DNA of 64,000 bases from Phytoseiulus persimilis (lineage: Eukaryota; Arthropoda; Arachnida; Mesostigmata; Phytoseiidae), in contig CM075103.1 of the NCBI GenBank assembly GCA_037576195.1, positions 11,904,001 through 11,968,000 of the forward strand, read 5' to 3'. The position numbers and the translations under genes are program-made. Positions 21,921 through 33,800 of the stretch are shown here, one piece after another. Every line of letters begins with the position of its first letter. Position 1 is the first letter of the stretch. The notes beneath the pieces are model-generated. The model did no database searches. It was given only the letters and a program-made list of their open reading frames with translations, and was not told the origin of the DNA.

Positions 21921-22960
21921 CCAGACTCCACAGAGATGCGAATCGAGAAAAATCTCAGGTTCGACCCATCGAAGAGCGCCATCATTATCTTCAACGCAGA
22001 GAGCCTGGGGGAGCCAAGGGAACTGACAGTGCAGGGCAAGAAGATCGAATTCCACGACCACTACAAATACCTCGGATTGAAAAAATAGGCAACGAACAAA
22101 TTCACCTATGCCAGCAGGAACAAGACTGGAAGAGGGAGCCTACAGTACGTTGCAGAAGCTACATGCTCAAGCCATGTGGACTTTCGACCGATTCGAATTA
22201 CAAGGATCCATTGGAAAGCCACTGGGGTGCCCAAACTCACATACGTTAATGCTTCGCTAGCATCAAGGGCAACGAAGCAGCTGGCGGCCATGCTCGACAA
22301 AACACAGGTCGCGGCAGGAAAATGAGCCATGGGAATCGCGGGACACAAGGCTGCCTCCGGGTACATATCAGGAGAACTCGGATGGTCAACCTTCGAAGCC
22401 AAGGAGGCTCAGAGCCAGATCCGCTCCTTCACACGAATAAGTGCGACGGATCCCATCAGGTGGCCAAGGATAATTCAATCCATGATGGTAACTGAGAATA
22501 TCACTGAAGCGATTCGTAGACTGGAACTCTTGAGAAAGAAATATTCATGTTTGGACATCCCTCTTGAATGCGGTGAGAATTGAAGACCCAAGCTCGGCCT
22601 CTTCAATATAGCCGTTAGGAAGCGCATAAGAGGAAAGACGGACCAGACATGGAGGGAGGCAATGAACTTCAAACCAAGTCTGACCCTACATCGAGAGTGA
22701 AGAGAACGAGGTCTCACTCCATTTGGGTAGTATACAAACGACCGGGGAAGCGCACTGATGGCACTGGCCCGGGCGGGAATGCGGGCTGGCGAGCAGAGAG
22801 CATCGTTCCAATTACAAGGAAATGGACATGGCTCATGTGAAACCGATTCATCGGCAATGCGAAGAAATGATTGATGGAGTGTCTTCCTCGACTGCTGCCT
22901 CACCCTGGATCGGGCAGGCCACTCCGAAGGCGATGAGCCGATAACCTCATGATGCTCGTG
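21921..22960 (+). mobile_element. Non-LTR retrotransposon (LINE) relic, RT thumb to C-terminus
   Basis: The plus strand reads LRFDPSKSAIIIFN, then YKYLGL (reverse-transcriptase thumb), WKATGVPKLTYVNASLASRA, GELGWSTFEAKEAQSQIR (a hallmark of many arthropod LINEs), W..AMNFKPSL, RERGLTPFG and DRGSALMALARAGMR. There are several stop codons and at least one frameshift. The 5' part is missing. It belongs to the same family as 11560-11960. The 233-codon minus-strand ORF over this region is its shadow. Confidence 0.85.
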
Positions 22961-24989
22961 TTCTTCACGATTTTTCACGAGTTCCTGGAAGAACAGGTCG
23001 GAGAAACGTCGACGATCGATCGATTTTGAAAGTTTTCGCTCCAACCCACACCCGAAACTGACAGAATTCGAGAATCGGCTGCGATTTGAGAATCCCATAG
23101 CGGATATGAGAAACCCCCAAATACAGCCCCAGATCCCCTCCCGTACTGAGGACGGAAGACGATAATCGAGATTCAATCGGAAACAAACCTTCTGTTTCTG
23201 TACTGGAGCCGGGAAGTCCCTACTAGCTGCTACTGATTTTTACAGATTCAGAATTCTACAACCGAATTTTCAGAAAAGCTGGTCTCGGTGAGAGGCATCG
23301 CTTGTAAGACGAATCGCTGCGTAGATGCTGCAAATCGTGAACCGAATCGGAGCAGAAGGATTCGACATCAATGCGTCATCTCATACGTTGGATCTCCAAT
23401 CGTGCCTTCATCCCAACTTGCACTATATTGTGCCTGATGCAGTGCTTCCCGAACTTTTTTTCATGACGACACCGCTCGGTATCGCCTACATCTCAAATAT
23501 GGGGATCCAAACTCTGTTTCTGGAAATTTCAAGGGACTCCCGCATTCCTCGTTGAGTCTCAGTCTCACTGCGAAACTCCGTGCTCGATTCGCATGCTGTC
23601 CTATACAGTTTCCGGAAAGCATTTGTGTACCCCCCTAGACATTGATATTCGTTCCACGTGGCTCTGAGTCGGAGCGGGAAATGTATACTTTGCCGAAATC
23701 GCGACTGATGGGAACGGGATGAACAACGAGGAACGTCATTCAATCCCCAGTGGGGTCATTCGCTTTGTGGCTCGTTCCGGGAAAACCAATCGAACGTTGG
23801 CGGCTGAGGCAATGAGCTCGGGAGAGGCCTCGACCTTACTTGAGGCTCGCGGAGCGTGACTCGGCTCTGGTGGAATGATGGTCGACCGCGCCCGAGGTGG
23901 CTCGGTAGGTGCCCAAACACGCACAGGAGCTACAGGAAGCTGTTTTCGTGCAACACCCGTTTGAACCGCTGCTCAAGCTGTCAGGATGCCTCCAGAAGAG
24001 ATGACACCAATACTGATTTCTGGAATGATAAGGAGTGATCGCCGCAACGTGGAACCTCAGACGAAACATGCATCGATCGCCACAAGTCGCTGCAATCAGT
24101 GAAGACTATGACTCCGGGGCATGATTGGAGATGGCCATTTCGTACAGCGTCTAATCGACAACAATCAGACATTTCTCAGAACGATTTCGAACTCTATCTG
24201 GGCTACTCGGAGGATCCGTTCAATCCTACTCTCACGTAGATCCGAGAGGTCGTGTCCATACTCACCGGACTGTCTGTCCGATGAATATCGACGAGCTCGA
24301 TGGGTATGGAGACGCGTTTTGGATGGCAGAGGACCCGGTTGGCGGGAAGACAGCCCACATCATCCCATATTACTCTGCTTGGAAACTTATCCAAGCGAGG
24401 ATCACTCCAAGAGTATCAGTTAGTGCTTCATAAGACTCGGTCCGATTGTGATTCTATGGAAGAAGAGAGAATCGGTGAAACGATCGGAATAATGTTGACT
24501 ATCCGAAGTACCCGCCAAACTTTTTTACCTAGGCCCATGAAACATGGAAGAGCCCTCAATGCCTGAGCGGCAACTTCCATGCTAGAGGAGGGTATCTCGT
24601 GATCGGATAGCTCAAACTAGCATATTCACCATGAAATTCCCGGCTATCCCAAACGAAGGGAACAAACTTTTCTGACGAAAATCAACTTATTGTCCAAATT
24701 TCCCGGCAGAGTAAACGTTGCTCCCTTGTCGATGGATGTCCTTTCGATGAAGGAGTTTCCGATCCAGTCTATTCCGAGACTCGATAAGCTCAGTCGACGG
24801 CATATGAACGCACGGAAGACAGCTTTCAACAGGAACGAGAACAATGAATGGCACAAGCTCCAAGAAGAATCGAGCCCGGATGACATATTCGGATTGCATT
24901 GAATGGAAACGATCACTGGCAGTATATTCGACGATTTTAGCATCAAAAACGAGGGCTCTGTCACTCCTGGTCAGTGTCATTGGACGATC
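22961..24989. other. Intergenic, no recognisable gene
   Basis: Short ORFs only, without family features. Confidence 0.35.
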
Positions 24990-25026
24990 GCACAATGGCT
25001 TATTCAGACCTTGTGCCCTTCTTAAA
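24990..25026 (+). promoter_or_regulatory. Array promoter module, member 3
   Basis: GCACAATGG starts at 24990 and TTAAA at 25022, 53 bp before the ATG at 25075. The spacing between the boxes is 32 bp. Confidence 0.6.
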
Positions 25027-25074
25027 CAGAAACTTCTTCCAATTTTCGAAACCACCTCGAATTCTGCGCAAAAC

Positions 25075-25563
25075 ATGAAGTTCTTCGTTCTCCTCTTGGC
25101 TGTCGGCCTCGCTTTGGCACAGGGTGAGCAACTTCGACCTCACCTTATCGTTACCCGAAATCATTACAATTCAGTCTTCAAGACCGTTTCCACCGACCAT
25201 GAGCATTTTGTGCATTCAGAGGATCCAACCACTGAGTCCACTGCGACCACCGACTCATCTGGAAATCAGGACTGCGACGGTCGCGGGAAACTTATAAGCC
25301 GCATCGGCTGTACTGAGACTTGCAGGAGGCCTTGGAAGTTCGGAGAATCACCCATCTTCACCGTTGCAATCGTCGGCGAACCGTGCAAGGTCGGTTCGAG
25401 GGAAACTTGATCGGCCGCTACCGATCAAATAGGAGAATACTGAACTTCTTGATCTGAATTCGAGCCAAATCCGTTACAGACTACCCGCCGATCCGAGAAA
25501 AACGATGGAAAGTGTGAAGTTTCGTCCCGATCCAAGTACATCGGTGTCTGCAAAGCTCTATAA
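25075..25563 (+). CDS. Secreted six-cysteine protein, array member 3
   Basis: Exons 25075-25123, 25220-25389, 25480-25563; introns 96 and 90 bp. The product is 100 residues: signal peptide MKFFVLLLAVGLALAQ, Thr/Ser-rich linker (DPTTESTATTDSSGNQ), then CDGRGKLISRIGCTETC, VGEPC, DGKC and GVCKAL. Spacing C-x11-C-x3-C-x20-C-x12-C-x11-C. The 96-bp first intron has no in-frame stop, so if retained it would insert 32 residues; this is unique among the members. The second donor (AAG/GTCGGT) is weaker than in the sister genes; reading through it ends six codons later. ATTAAA at 25588 probably serves as the poly(A) signal. Confidence 0.85.
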
Positions 25564-25587
25564 GGAGGAGACGGGGAAACAGTCATA

Positions 25588-25593
25588 ATTAAA
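25588..25593 (+). terminator. Variant polyadenylation signal ATTAAA of array member 3
   Basis: ATTAAA 24 bp after the stop; the sister genes use AATAAA. Confidence 0.45.
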
Positions 25594-26329
25594 TCCTCTT
25601 GCATGAAATTTGTCGTCTTTTGAATGTCATCCAAAGAAGTCCGTGCATCAAATTTGGGACATTTCCGGGCTCGTCGGCGTCGGAACAACGCAAGAAGCGT
25701 ACGCGAGGCGTAATTTCCCGATGTTTGACCGTTTTCTGCTCTCCACCTTGTGCGCTTTGCAGTTGGGCTGGAATCCCTGCAATGCATGGATGCAATGAGA
25801 AACGACGAGCCTTACTCCCCGAGTCCTCTCGCCCAGAAAGGCAGAGGAGAGAGCTTTAGTGGATGCAAGCCCCACACTGGGCAGGAGTCGCGAGGACTCC
25901 TCGGGCCTGCGTCAGGCATTCCTCTCTACTCTATGAATACCAAGAGGACAAGAAAAAAAATGGAGTCCGTTAGGGTTTACGACCGTGCAGTCTCAGAACT
26001 AGGATACGCCACAGGCATTATTCCGGGTATCGAAATATGTGATTGGACCCACTTCGTCGGCGACGTGTCCGTAGACTCTCCGGAACCCGTGCCATCCCGA
26101 AACGTCGTCCGACCTTGATGGAGCTTAGGTTTTGGAAATTCCCCGCTCGCAAAGCCATTCGCGGAAGACGGGTCTTTGAGAGACTCGACGGAAGTCAGGA
26201 CAAAACCGTAGGGAACGACGTCTTCCAGGAGTATCGTAGAGCTTTGTTAGAGTTGTTCTCTACGTTCTGCTCAAGAACGACTTTGCGTGAGAATGAAGTT
26301 CGGTGGTGATGTATCCGTGGACAATTCGT
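25594..26329. other. Intergenic, nothing recognised
   Basis: No gene or repeat seen. Confidence 0.35.
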
Positions 26330-27130
26330 GAACTTCATTTTCAAGGGAAACTCGTCCGATCAGCATGTGTTTTGGGTAAAGGAGTATCTCGCACAGCACA
26401 CGGGGTGTTACCTGCGCGTTCACAAAAACGTCATCAAATCAAATTATAGCTTTCACTTGAAAGGTACCGGCGGATACTCGAAGCACCATACCGTGAACTT
26501 CCAACCGAACGACCAAAATGAAGCTTCAGGTCGAGGAGTATGTAGCCTGCAGCACCCTTGGGAACCCTCGTCTTCACGAAACTGTCGTCCGACCAAAATG
26601 AAGCCTCAGCTTGTATGGCTTCCCACGTGCAGGGCATGTCCGTGATCTTCATTTGCGGGAGACGGGATTGAGAGACTTCAGGGAGACCACGATGGAGCCT
26701 CAGCTAACGACGGTTTCCAGAAGCCATGAATTCTGACCAAAATACTTCAGTGTGGCATTTTTTTTTCAGTCGGGAATGCTCGAGCCCGATTTTATTTTGG
26801 CCATAACTTCGTCGATTCTTGTATTTTTCCCCAAAGTCGAAGAGTGATCCATGGAGGTATTTGAGGCCGTCATTCCGATTCTTTTCCGGAGCAGATATGA
26901 TGAGAATTGCGGCCAGGAGATGGTTTTGGAAATGACCCACCTTTTTGTCGAGGTCGCAATTCCCATAGTCGCGCAAGGGGAAGCCGGTCATTGGCCAGGA
27001 AACCCATTGAAATTATCTCGTTTCCCCGGATGATGGCGAGCGAACGTATCCACCAATTTTTTCGAGGCCCTGCCTGTTGGCTAGTTTCGTTTCCCTCGCA
27101 TTTCCTCTCCTAACTCCTCAACGAGGCGGA
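26330..27130 (-). repeat. Dispersed ~0.9-kb repeat, copy B (inverted)
   Basis: The reverse complement aligns with 14500-15440 in the same order. It keeps GCTGAGGCTTCATTTTGG words, GTTATGGCC and the TCGGGCTC-to-ATTCCCGACT segment, the AAATGACCC block and the GAAATGCGAGG block. The frame TWEAIQAEASFWSDD is also kept. In copy B the acceptor-like CAG of copy A reads CAA followed by ATGAAGATC. Confidence 0.75.
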
Positions 27131-27304
27131 TTCGAAGGTATCTCCTCCGGTGAAAATTGGTCATAAATCGGTGAATCATCCGAATATTGAGCTGCAAAGT
27201 CGATCCGACGATTTTCGATTTTCGCAGGGAATCACCCTTATTCAGTTTTCCGCCCTCGGTCGCCAAAATCACCCTTGACTTCAGGTGAATTCTTGATACG
27301 ATTG

Positions 27305-27490
27305 GTTGCCGTTTTTTTGGGAAACACGATACCTTCAATTGGGTTTCTGTCGAATCAGCGGCTTCCCTCTGCTCGTGGAATGTGACCTCCACGAGTCCGA
27401 TCCGATTAAATTTGACGTTTTCCCGAGAAATTCTAGGAGGACTTCGGAAACAAGAGTTCGGTCATTTTCAAAACCATCTGCTGGCACCGA
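27305..27490 (+). repeat. Dispersed repeat, fragment D (+)
   Basis: GAGTCCGATCCGATTAAATT, TTCTAGGAGGACTTCGGAA and CATTTTCAAAACCATC match copy A around 14700-14790. It lies just right of inverted copy B. Confidence 0.65.
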
Positions 27491-30401
27491 CAACTTCCAG
27501 CCTGGCGGCGACTGAAAATCAGCTGACATGCGAGAATTCCCTCGAGTGAACTGAGCCGAATTCCCTCTTATCTGCAATCGGCTGACTCTTAACCTACGAT
27601 GAGAACTTACTCACCACGCCGAAGTTAGAAAAAAAAATGCGTCAAATCTTAAAATCCGCGCAAAACACTCGCCTCTGCTTGAATTTTACATCGTATCCGT
27701 ACAGCGAACTCCCGTTTCCAAGGCTCATGGACTGAGTCTGATAAGATATATCCTACGTCAAAACTGGGCCGAGAGAGAGAGCGGCAAAAACTCAGCTCAT
27801 TCCGAGTGACACTCATGTAAATCGTTGTGAAGACCGCCAACTCGCCGATGCGCACAATTAGTGATCCTGGGTCGGACTCATCCGCATCTTGGGAAAATTT
27901 TATGAGCCTCGCGAGTCGAGATTAACAGCTTTGGCGCACTTCGTTTAAGCACTTCTTAGCTGCGACTTGATCCGTTGAGAACGGATTATAGCCATCTGAA
28001 GATGGTACCCTCCGAGCATTCCGAGAGACTGAGTCATTTCGGGAATCTACCCAAGTGGTTGTTGAATTCAAGAATCGAACATCAGAGCGTCCTAATCTCC
28101 TCGGAACGTGTATGAGTGGATCTTCTTCCGGGGTGGAAAAATGTCGAACGCCAAACGCCTCCCAGCAAGGCTACAGGACGCAGGAGAGTGCCTACAGAAC
28201 GAACGGTATCGGAATGAGATCAGACGCTTGCATGGAGGTGATCATAACTTCTATCCCAAGCTCTCGAAGCTGTCGAACTGCATCTTAACCTTTGTTTTTA
28301 GAGCTTCTTGCCCCGGTATACCAAGTCTCGTTCTTGGAGTCGGAGCATCACACAAGGGAGAATAGGCGCACCGAGATCTTCGAGGAATTCCGTTCCAAGA
28401 ACCAATCCATGGCTGACGGCCCAGGATCGCCCGTCTGAACCTCAAATTCAATATGGTAGCGAATACTGAACTTCCAATGAATCTGCGCTTCGTGAGGTGG
28501 GTTCAATTGGTCATTCAACCCTTCCCAATATGCCCCCATCAGCGCGCGGATCCAGTGCCCACTCAAGCGACGCGAATAGGATTCACACTTCGCCTCGACC
28601 GCCTTGCTTTTGGTCCCTCCGCAAAATCGTCCTTGGCTCACTGAGGAGGCCGATATGAAGAATCCTTCCGGCAGAAGGGCGGCTTCTTCCCGAGCGGAGT
28701 ATGCGAAAAGTCGTGGGCTCTGGTTCAACATATCCATTCGCTTACGTGACGTCCCCGAGTTACCCTTCACCGGTCGAAAATCGATGCAGTGCGTTGCTAT
28801 CTAGATCGGTGGAACTTGACTTCGAAATGCTCGTAAGCCTGCGTATCCAGCACATCCCATGAATTACATAAGATGGAGCATAACCATCGGTTGGTGCAAT
28901 ATATCGGATTCCCTCCCGGATAACGCGCTGAATTCGAGTCTCCAGTCTCCATCGCGAGCTCTCGTTCGGCTCACGCACTCTAAAATCATAGATCCTCAAA
29001 CGGATTCGGGAAATACGGATGGGAAAGTTGCGCGTTTCGAAGAGTCATCGAATCTAGAAAAGTACCAAAGCCGGAAAATATCCTGTAGCGGCTGAGTTTC
29101 AGTTGAAACCAGCTCGACCATGGTCGTTGCTTAGCTTACAGCGAATACACTGTACTTCGGATTCGCTCGCCGAATCAAGACGAGTGACACGAGTAGAAAA
29201 TGACCAACTGCTCACAGTATGTGAACGTGAGAAATTCGAGGATTCGATAGACATAGGACATGGGATTCGATAGTAGGACATCATGATGTCACTACACATA
29301 GAATACTCAGCCTTTGGGTAAGAACGCTACTCAGAACATGCTCCGATGTACCAGAACAACAAGGAATCTGTGTTGGAGCATGACGGAGGATCGCTAGTTA
29401 GAATGATACTTGATAGACTCCGAAGATGCTTTTCTGGAAACTATCCCGGAATTTGCGCAGTACTGGTCTTGTCTGAAGAGAGATTTAAATGAGATGGTTC
29501 GACAGCTGAATGAACATACCGCGTTCCTGACGGAGAGTACCAAAGAAGCTCATCGGCCAAGCCTGCAACGTATTTTCAACCGACTCTCCGATGACTACAT
29601 TTCTAGGGACTCCCAGCAACTCAGACCTTTAAATCAACCGATGATATTTTACGATTTCCAGTTATTTCTCCCTCCTCACATCGGAGTGCGAGAACCGTCG
29701 ATTCGAGTCGGCGCTCCCCCAGTCCGATTGTTCTTCGTTGGGCGATCGGTTAGAGGAGTATCAATACTCATTTGCTGACAAAGCGAGTGGAGAAGAGAAG
29801 CGTCAAAGCTCAATTTGGTTGACGCCCTGAAATTCCGCAGGTGGCGCTGAAGAGTATGACGGCAAGACGCTTGTTCTGCATATTGAGCGACCCCGGAATC
29901 TGTTCGGAGTCTCGCCTGACACTTTGTTCCCATCAGAAGTCATCCCAATGTACTCTCATCCACATTTCCCTTCAGCGTTCTTCTCTTCAAAATATTAGTG
30001 GAGTCACGTTGATTGCGATCGGAACATCAGGATCGGAAACCACCTCGGCCATTGGTGCATTCAGAATGTGAGTTTCTGGATTAATGATAGATCTCTCCCG
30101 GGAAGCGGTGTGGAGAAGAAGCATGAATAAGAACGGTACGGACGCTGTGGGCGTAATTCCAGGAAATAAATAGTAGCTATTATTTTCTTAAACTATAGTA
30201 AGAATACTCTCTAATAGCTCTGAAAGGGAATCCAAGCAGTTCTTCGAGTTATAATCATGATCTCTCTCCGCAGCGGAGAATTTATGCCACACCAACAGCA
30301 CAACTGCGAAGACTATCGAGGCGAATGAAACGAATTATGTTGAGAGCGCTGCGAGCGATGTCAACGCTGTGACCGTGCTTGTCGCGTCTGGTCCCTGAAA
30401 C
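27491..30401. other. Intergenic, no recognisable gene
   Basis: ORFs such as 28348-28770 (minus) and 29410-29778 (plus) show no domain I can name and no clear splice or promoter context. Confidence 0.35.
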
Positions 30402-30832
30402 GCAATACTACAATGTTTCTCAAACTCTCACTTAACGAGCCTTCCTTCCGGTAATGATTGAACTCCTTGAATATCGAAGCAGCATTGGGTTCTTCATTCT
30501 TCTTCTCGGTATCGGCTCCTGCTGAAGGCAAGCTTGCGTGGGCAGAACTTTTTGAGCTCTTCATTCGTGTCCGTCGGAAGGAATCAAGCTGACAATGCAA
30601 ATTTTGCAGAGAAGACGAGACCACTACGGAGGCCGCGGTCGCTCAGAGAGAATTCACCGGGGCAGACGTGACCGAGGCGGTCACGCTGAGTCATCTGGGA
30701 GGCAGGTTTGCAACGGATAAAGTAAGCGCCCACGCCGCACCCGCTGAACCGAGGTCTGGCGGAGGCCGCTCAAAGGGGGACAATCGCCGGTCTTCAACGT
30801 CGTCCTCTTTGGCGAGCCTTGCACATAGCTTC
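30402..30832 (+). pseudogene. Dead copy of the six-cysteine secreted-protein gene (member 4)
   Basis: A promoter remnant with TTAAC at 30432 sits 52 bp before the lost start codon, as in live members. Exon 1 is recognisable at 30484-30531, but ATG has become ATT; FFILLLGIG is kept and followed by a frameshift and TGA. Exon 2 starts after TTTTGCAG (30609). It keeps DETTTEAA and a single TEAV unit (four in member 5), then RQVCNG followed directly by TAA, so it is cut after the first cysteine. Further on, VFNVVLFGEPC preserves the fourth-cysteine block (30791-30823). Cysteines 2 and 3 are not found and exon 3 is not recognisable. It most resembles member 5. Confidence 0.78.
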
Positions 30833-33800
30833 CCGGATTCCTCGGTATATATGTTAACGTGTCTCTCAACATTCTGATATATGAGACTAATTGGAGCTCC
30901 GCCTTGGCAGAACCCTCATTGCATGCAGAACCGATCATCGAGAGGGTTAGGGGCAGAAACGCTCTCGACGCCCCAGGCAGTACGCGGGGGCCGTAGAATG
31001 TTTGAACTCGGCTCTGGAATAACTTGTGATGCCTGAATTCACCGTTTTAAGGGTCGATGGATGGGTAGAAACCATCGTGGTTAGCTCGAACAACGTAACG
31101 TAATCGAAATAATTCATATGGATGGATTCCGATCATGGTATACATCATGTGATTCCACAGCGTAGTCCGCTCTCAATATATGGAGGGTGAAAGAATCGGC
31201 TCGGAGGGAGGCTGACGTGTCATTCATGACTCAGCCGCTTGGTTCGGAAAACTCCTCCCTGGAGCCCCTATGTGTACCGGAGAATCGCCGTTTCCTTCGC
31301 GAACTATCAAATGTACTTTGAGCCAGTTCCGACGACGAAGCCAGAACGGAGACATATCGGCAAAGACGAACATATACTTCGAATCAATCTTCGAACAGCG
31401 TGTGCAGTACGTTCCGTGTCATAATAACGAAGGAGGTCCCCATCCATTCTCTTCGGTGAATGATCATCGAGGATGGGTTCTTGGACTCCCGGATCTCCGA
31501 TGAGCGTTCACATGATGGCCGTTTGGCAATTTCTTGAACTCCGAGAGGGACCAAGCGTAGAGAATCATCATCGATCAGAGAAAGTGTTCAGAGACTCCGA
31601 AGATTCTCTGGAGAAAATCTTGTTCCTCTGAGGTCGCTGTAAACGCGAGGGTCTTCCCTCCGAGCTATTCTCCAACATTCGGAGTCAATATTTTACAAAG
31701 TTGTGTTCTGTTGAGGGAAGCGAGTATTTCATTATGAGAAACCTTCCGTATGAACCGGGTCGAGTTCGCTTGTGTCGCGCATTCTTTCACTTACATGTCT
31801 CTATCAATGATATCTCATTGACAAGATGAAAAAAGAGGGTAACTGCTCATAACCTTGGATCCTCGGTGGGACTCTCCTTTTTGATAGGGCCACAGATGTA
31901 TAGAATCAAATCTTCCCGTTGGCAGGCAGAACTTCCAAACGGGAAATGCCTTCGCTGTCGAGGTCCTTCCATAGCCCAACTGCTTGCTTTGTGGACAGCG
32001 ATTCCCCTCTCCCGTCCAAACCCTAGAAGGTAAGCATTTGAATCCTATCCCGTCGACGTGAACCTGCGTCGTTCCCGTAAATAATGTCATCGAGACAAAC
32101 TCTGAGCATAGGAGAGCATTCCAGTCGCTTCATCTCCTCGAGATGAGCACAGTCGAGGAAGCCGCCAGATTTGCCGGCGGGAGGCCTGCCGTTATTAGGA
32201 TCGATGGGGTGGAGAGCAGTCTTAGTAGTTATAGTGCCTTGTGTCGCCGAATGAAGCACCCGAGTCGGACTGAGGATCTGGAGAATGCCGTTCCTGCTGA
32301 CGCACGTAAGAGAAGCCGACTCAATGGCAAACTCATCAGGGAGAGAGCCGAACAATCCGCTGTGGAGTGACAAAACTACAAGCTTGAGTTGCTGGATGTT
32401 AGGCTACACCGATCAAGGAAGCAAGCTGAATCACGTTCCACGAGCGGTGCGGGGAGAGAGCAAAAACTGACCATGAAGCGACCGAAGAATGGATGGAGTC
32501 AACATATCAATCAGTCATTCATGACTACAACATTGACCGAATTTACAATGCGAGTCTTGTCTTTCTCACAAAGCTGCTCCTTCCGACACCTTGGCCCCGG
32601 ACGAGAGGATTCCGACAGGAGGCGAAGTCTAGAAGGACGGACTGGCGATTCCTTCCGCGTCAAACTCTAACGGGGTCGGACCAGGAACCCCTTTATCAGC
32701 AGGTTCAAAAACTCCTTCTTCCATACTCCACTGAGATGATCGCTTAGATGATGGGCTGGATTCAGTAAAATATTCTGCAGGAGATACCCTTTGTAGCGAC
32801 GAAGACTCATTTCATGAGCTCGATGCAGCGGGAGCTTTGAAGAACAGTGAAGTTGTTTTTATACCCTCGAACACATCTTCATTGATCGAGGAATCGTTCG
32901 AGCAACGGAAGTCCATTATCGTATGCGGAACTAGCGAATGATTCCACGAGAGTTGGTCGTTGGCAAGACCAAGGAGCCTACATGGTAATCAATCAATATT
33001 CTCCGAACGCTCCACCTCCTGAAACACTCATGGGCAATGATTACATGCGACACAATGCGCATTTGCTTGAGTGAATCTGAAGCCCTCGCAAGTGACTTGG
33101 GAGCGGGAGGAGGTGACCTAGGAACGGACGTTCCAGGACCGGATGCAATCACAGAGAAGAATTCGGCGAGGTCGTAGGTACTGATGCCGAGATGGAGAGC
33201 TCGAGAAACACGTTTGATTCACAAATCTGCGAATCTAAGGGGTCGAGAGTGGATGAGCCTAGTGGCGAAACGCGTATACGAGGGAGACAGCAGTGAAGGG
33301 CTGTAGTTCAAAACGATGTTCGGAAATATTTGCGGGAAGAGGAAGCCTGGCGAAGCTCCTCCGACGTACGCCTATTCAGAACGCCTTGGAAATTCTCGAC
33401 CAAACGCGACGGAAGTCAAGGGCCTGCTCGGTTCATGTCGGAAATGTTCTCCAAACCGGCTGAGTATCTCAGTAGTGGTTTCATCCGTGGAGACTCGTGA
33501 GTAGATGGGATGCTGGTTTCAGAACGAGCCGATGGCCGATGGAATTCGCGTCGTACTTTCAAGCGGCCAGTTTCCGTGTCGGTTCCGTGCTCAAGGAACT
33601 TGTATCTTTCCCCGGTGCCTTGGATTGCAATGGACACATGTTCTGAAATCAGGTGCATAAAAACCCTATTTTCCGGAAATTCGACCGAAAGGGTTCTTAT
33701 ACATCGGATATTAGGGAGCGCCAAGACGGGAGGAAGATCCCGACGGGCTGACGCTCGATGCCAGCCCTATAAGAGATACAGAAGATTCGTCCTCTCAATA

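Noticed and set aside
22475-23176. 233-codon minus-strand ORF
   Set aside because: It lies antisense to the LINE relic, whose plus-strand text is clearly recognisable.
29410-29778. Plus ORF with plausible helical text
   Set aside because: No family recognised and no gene context; chance ORF not excluded.
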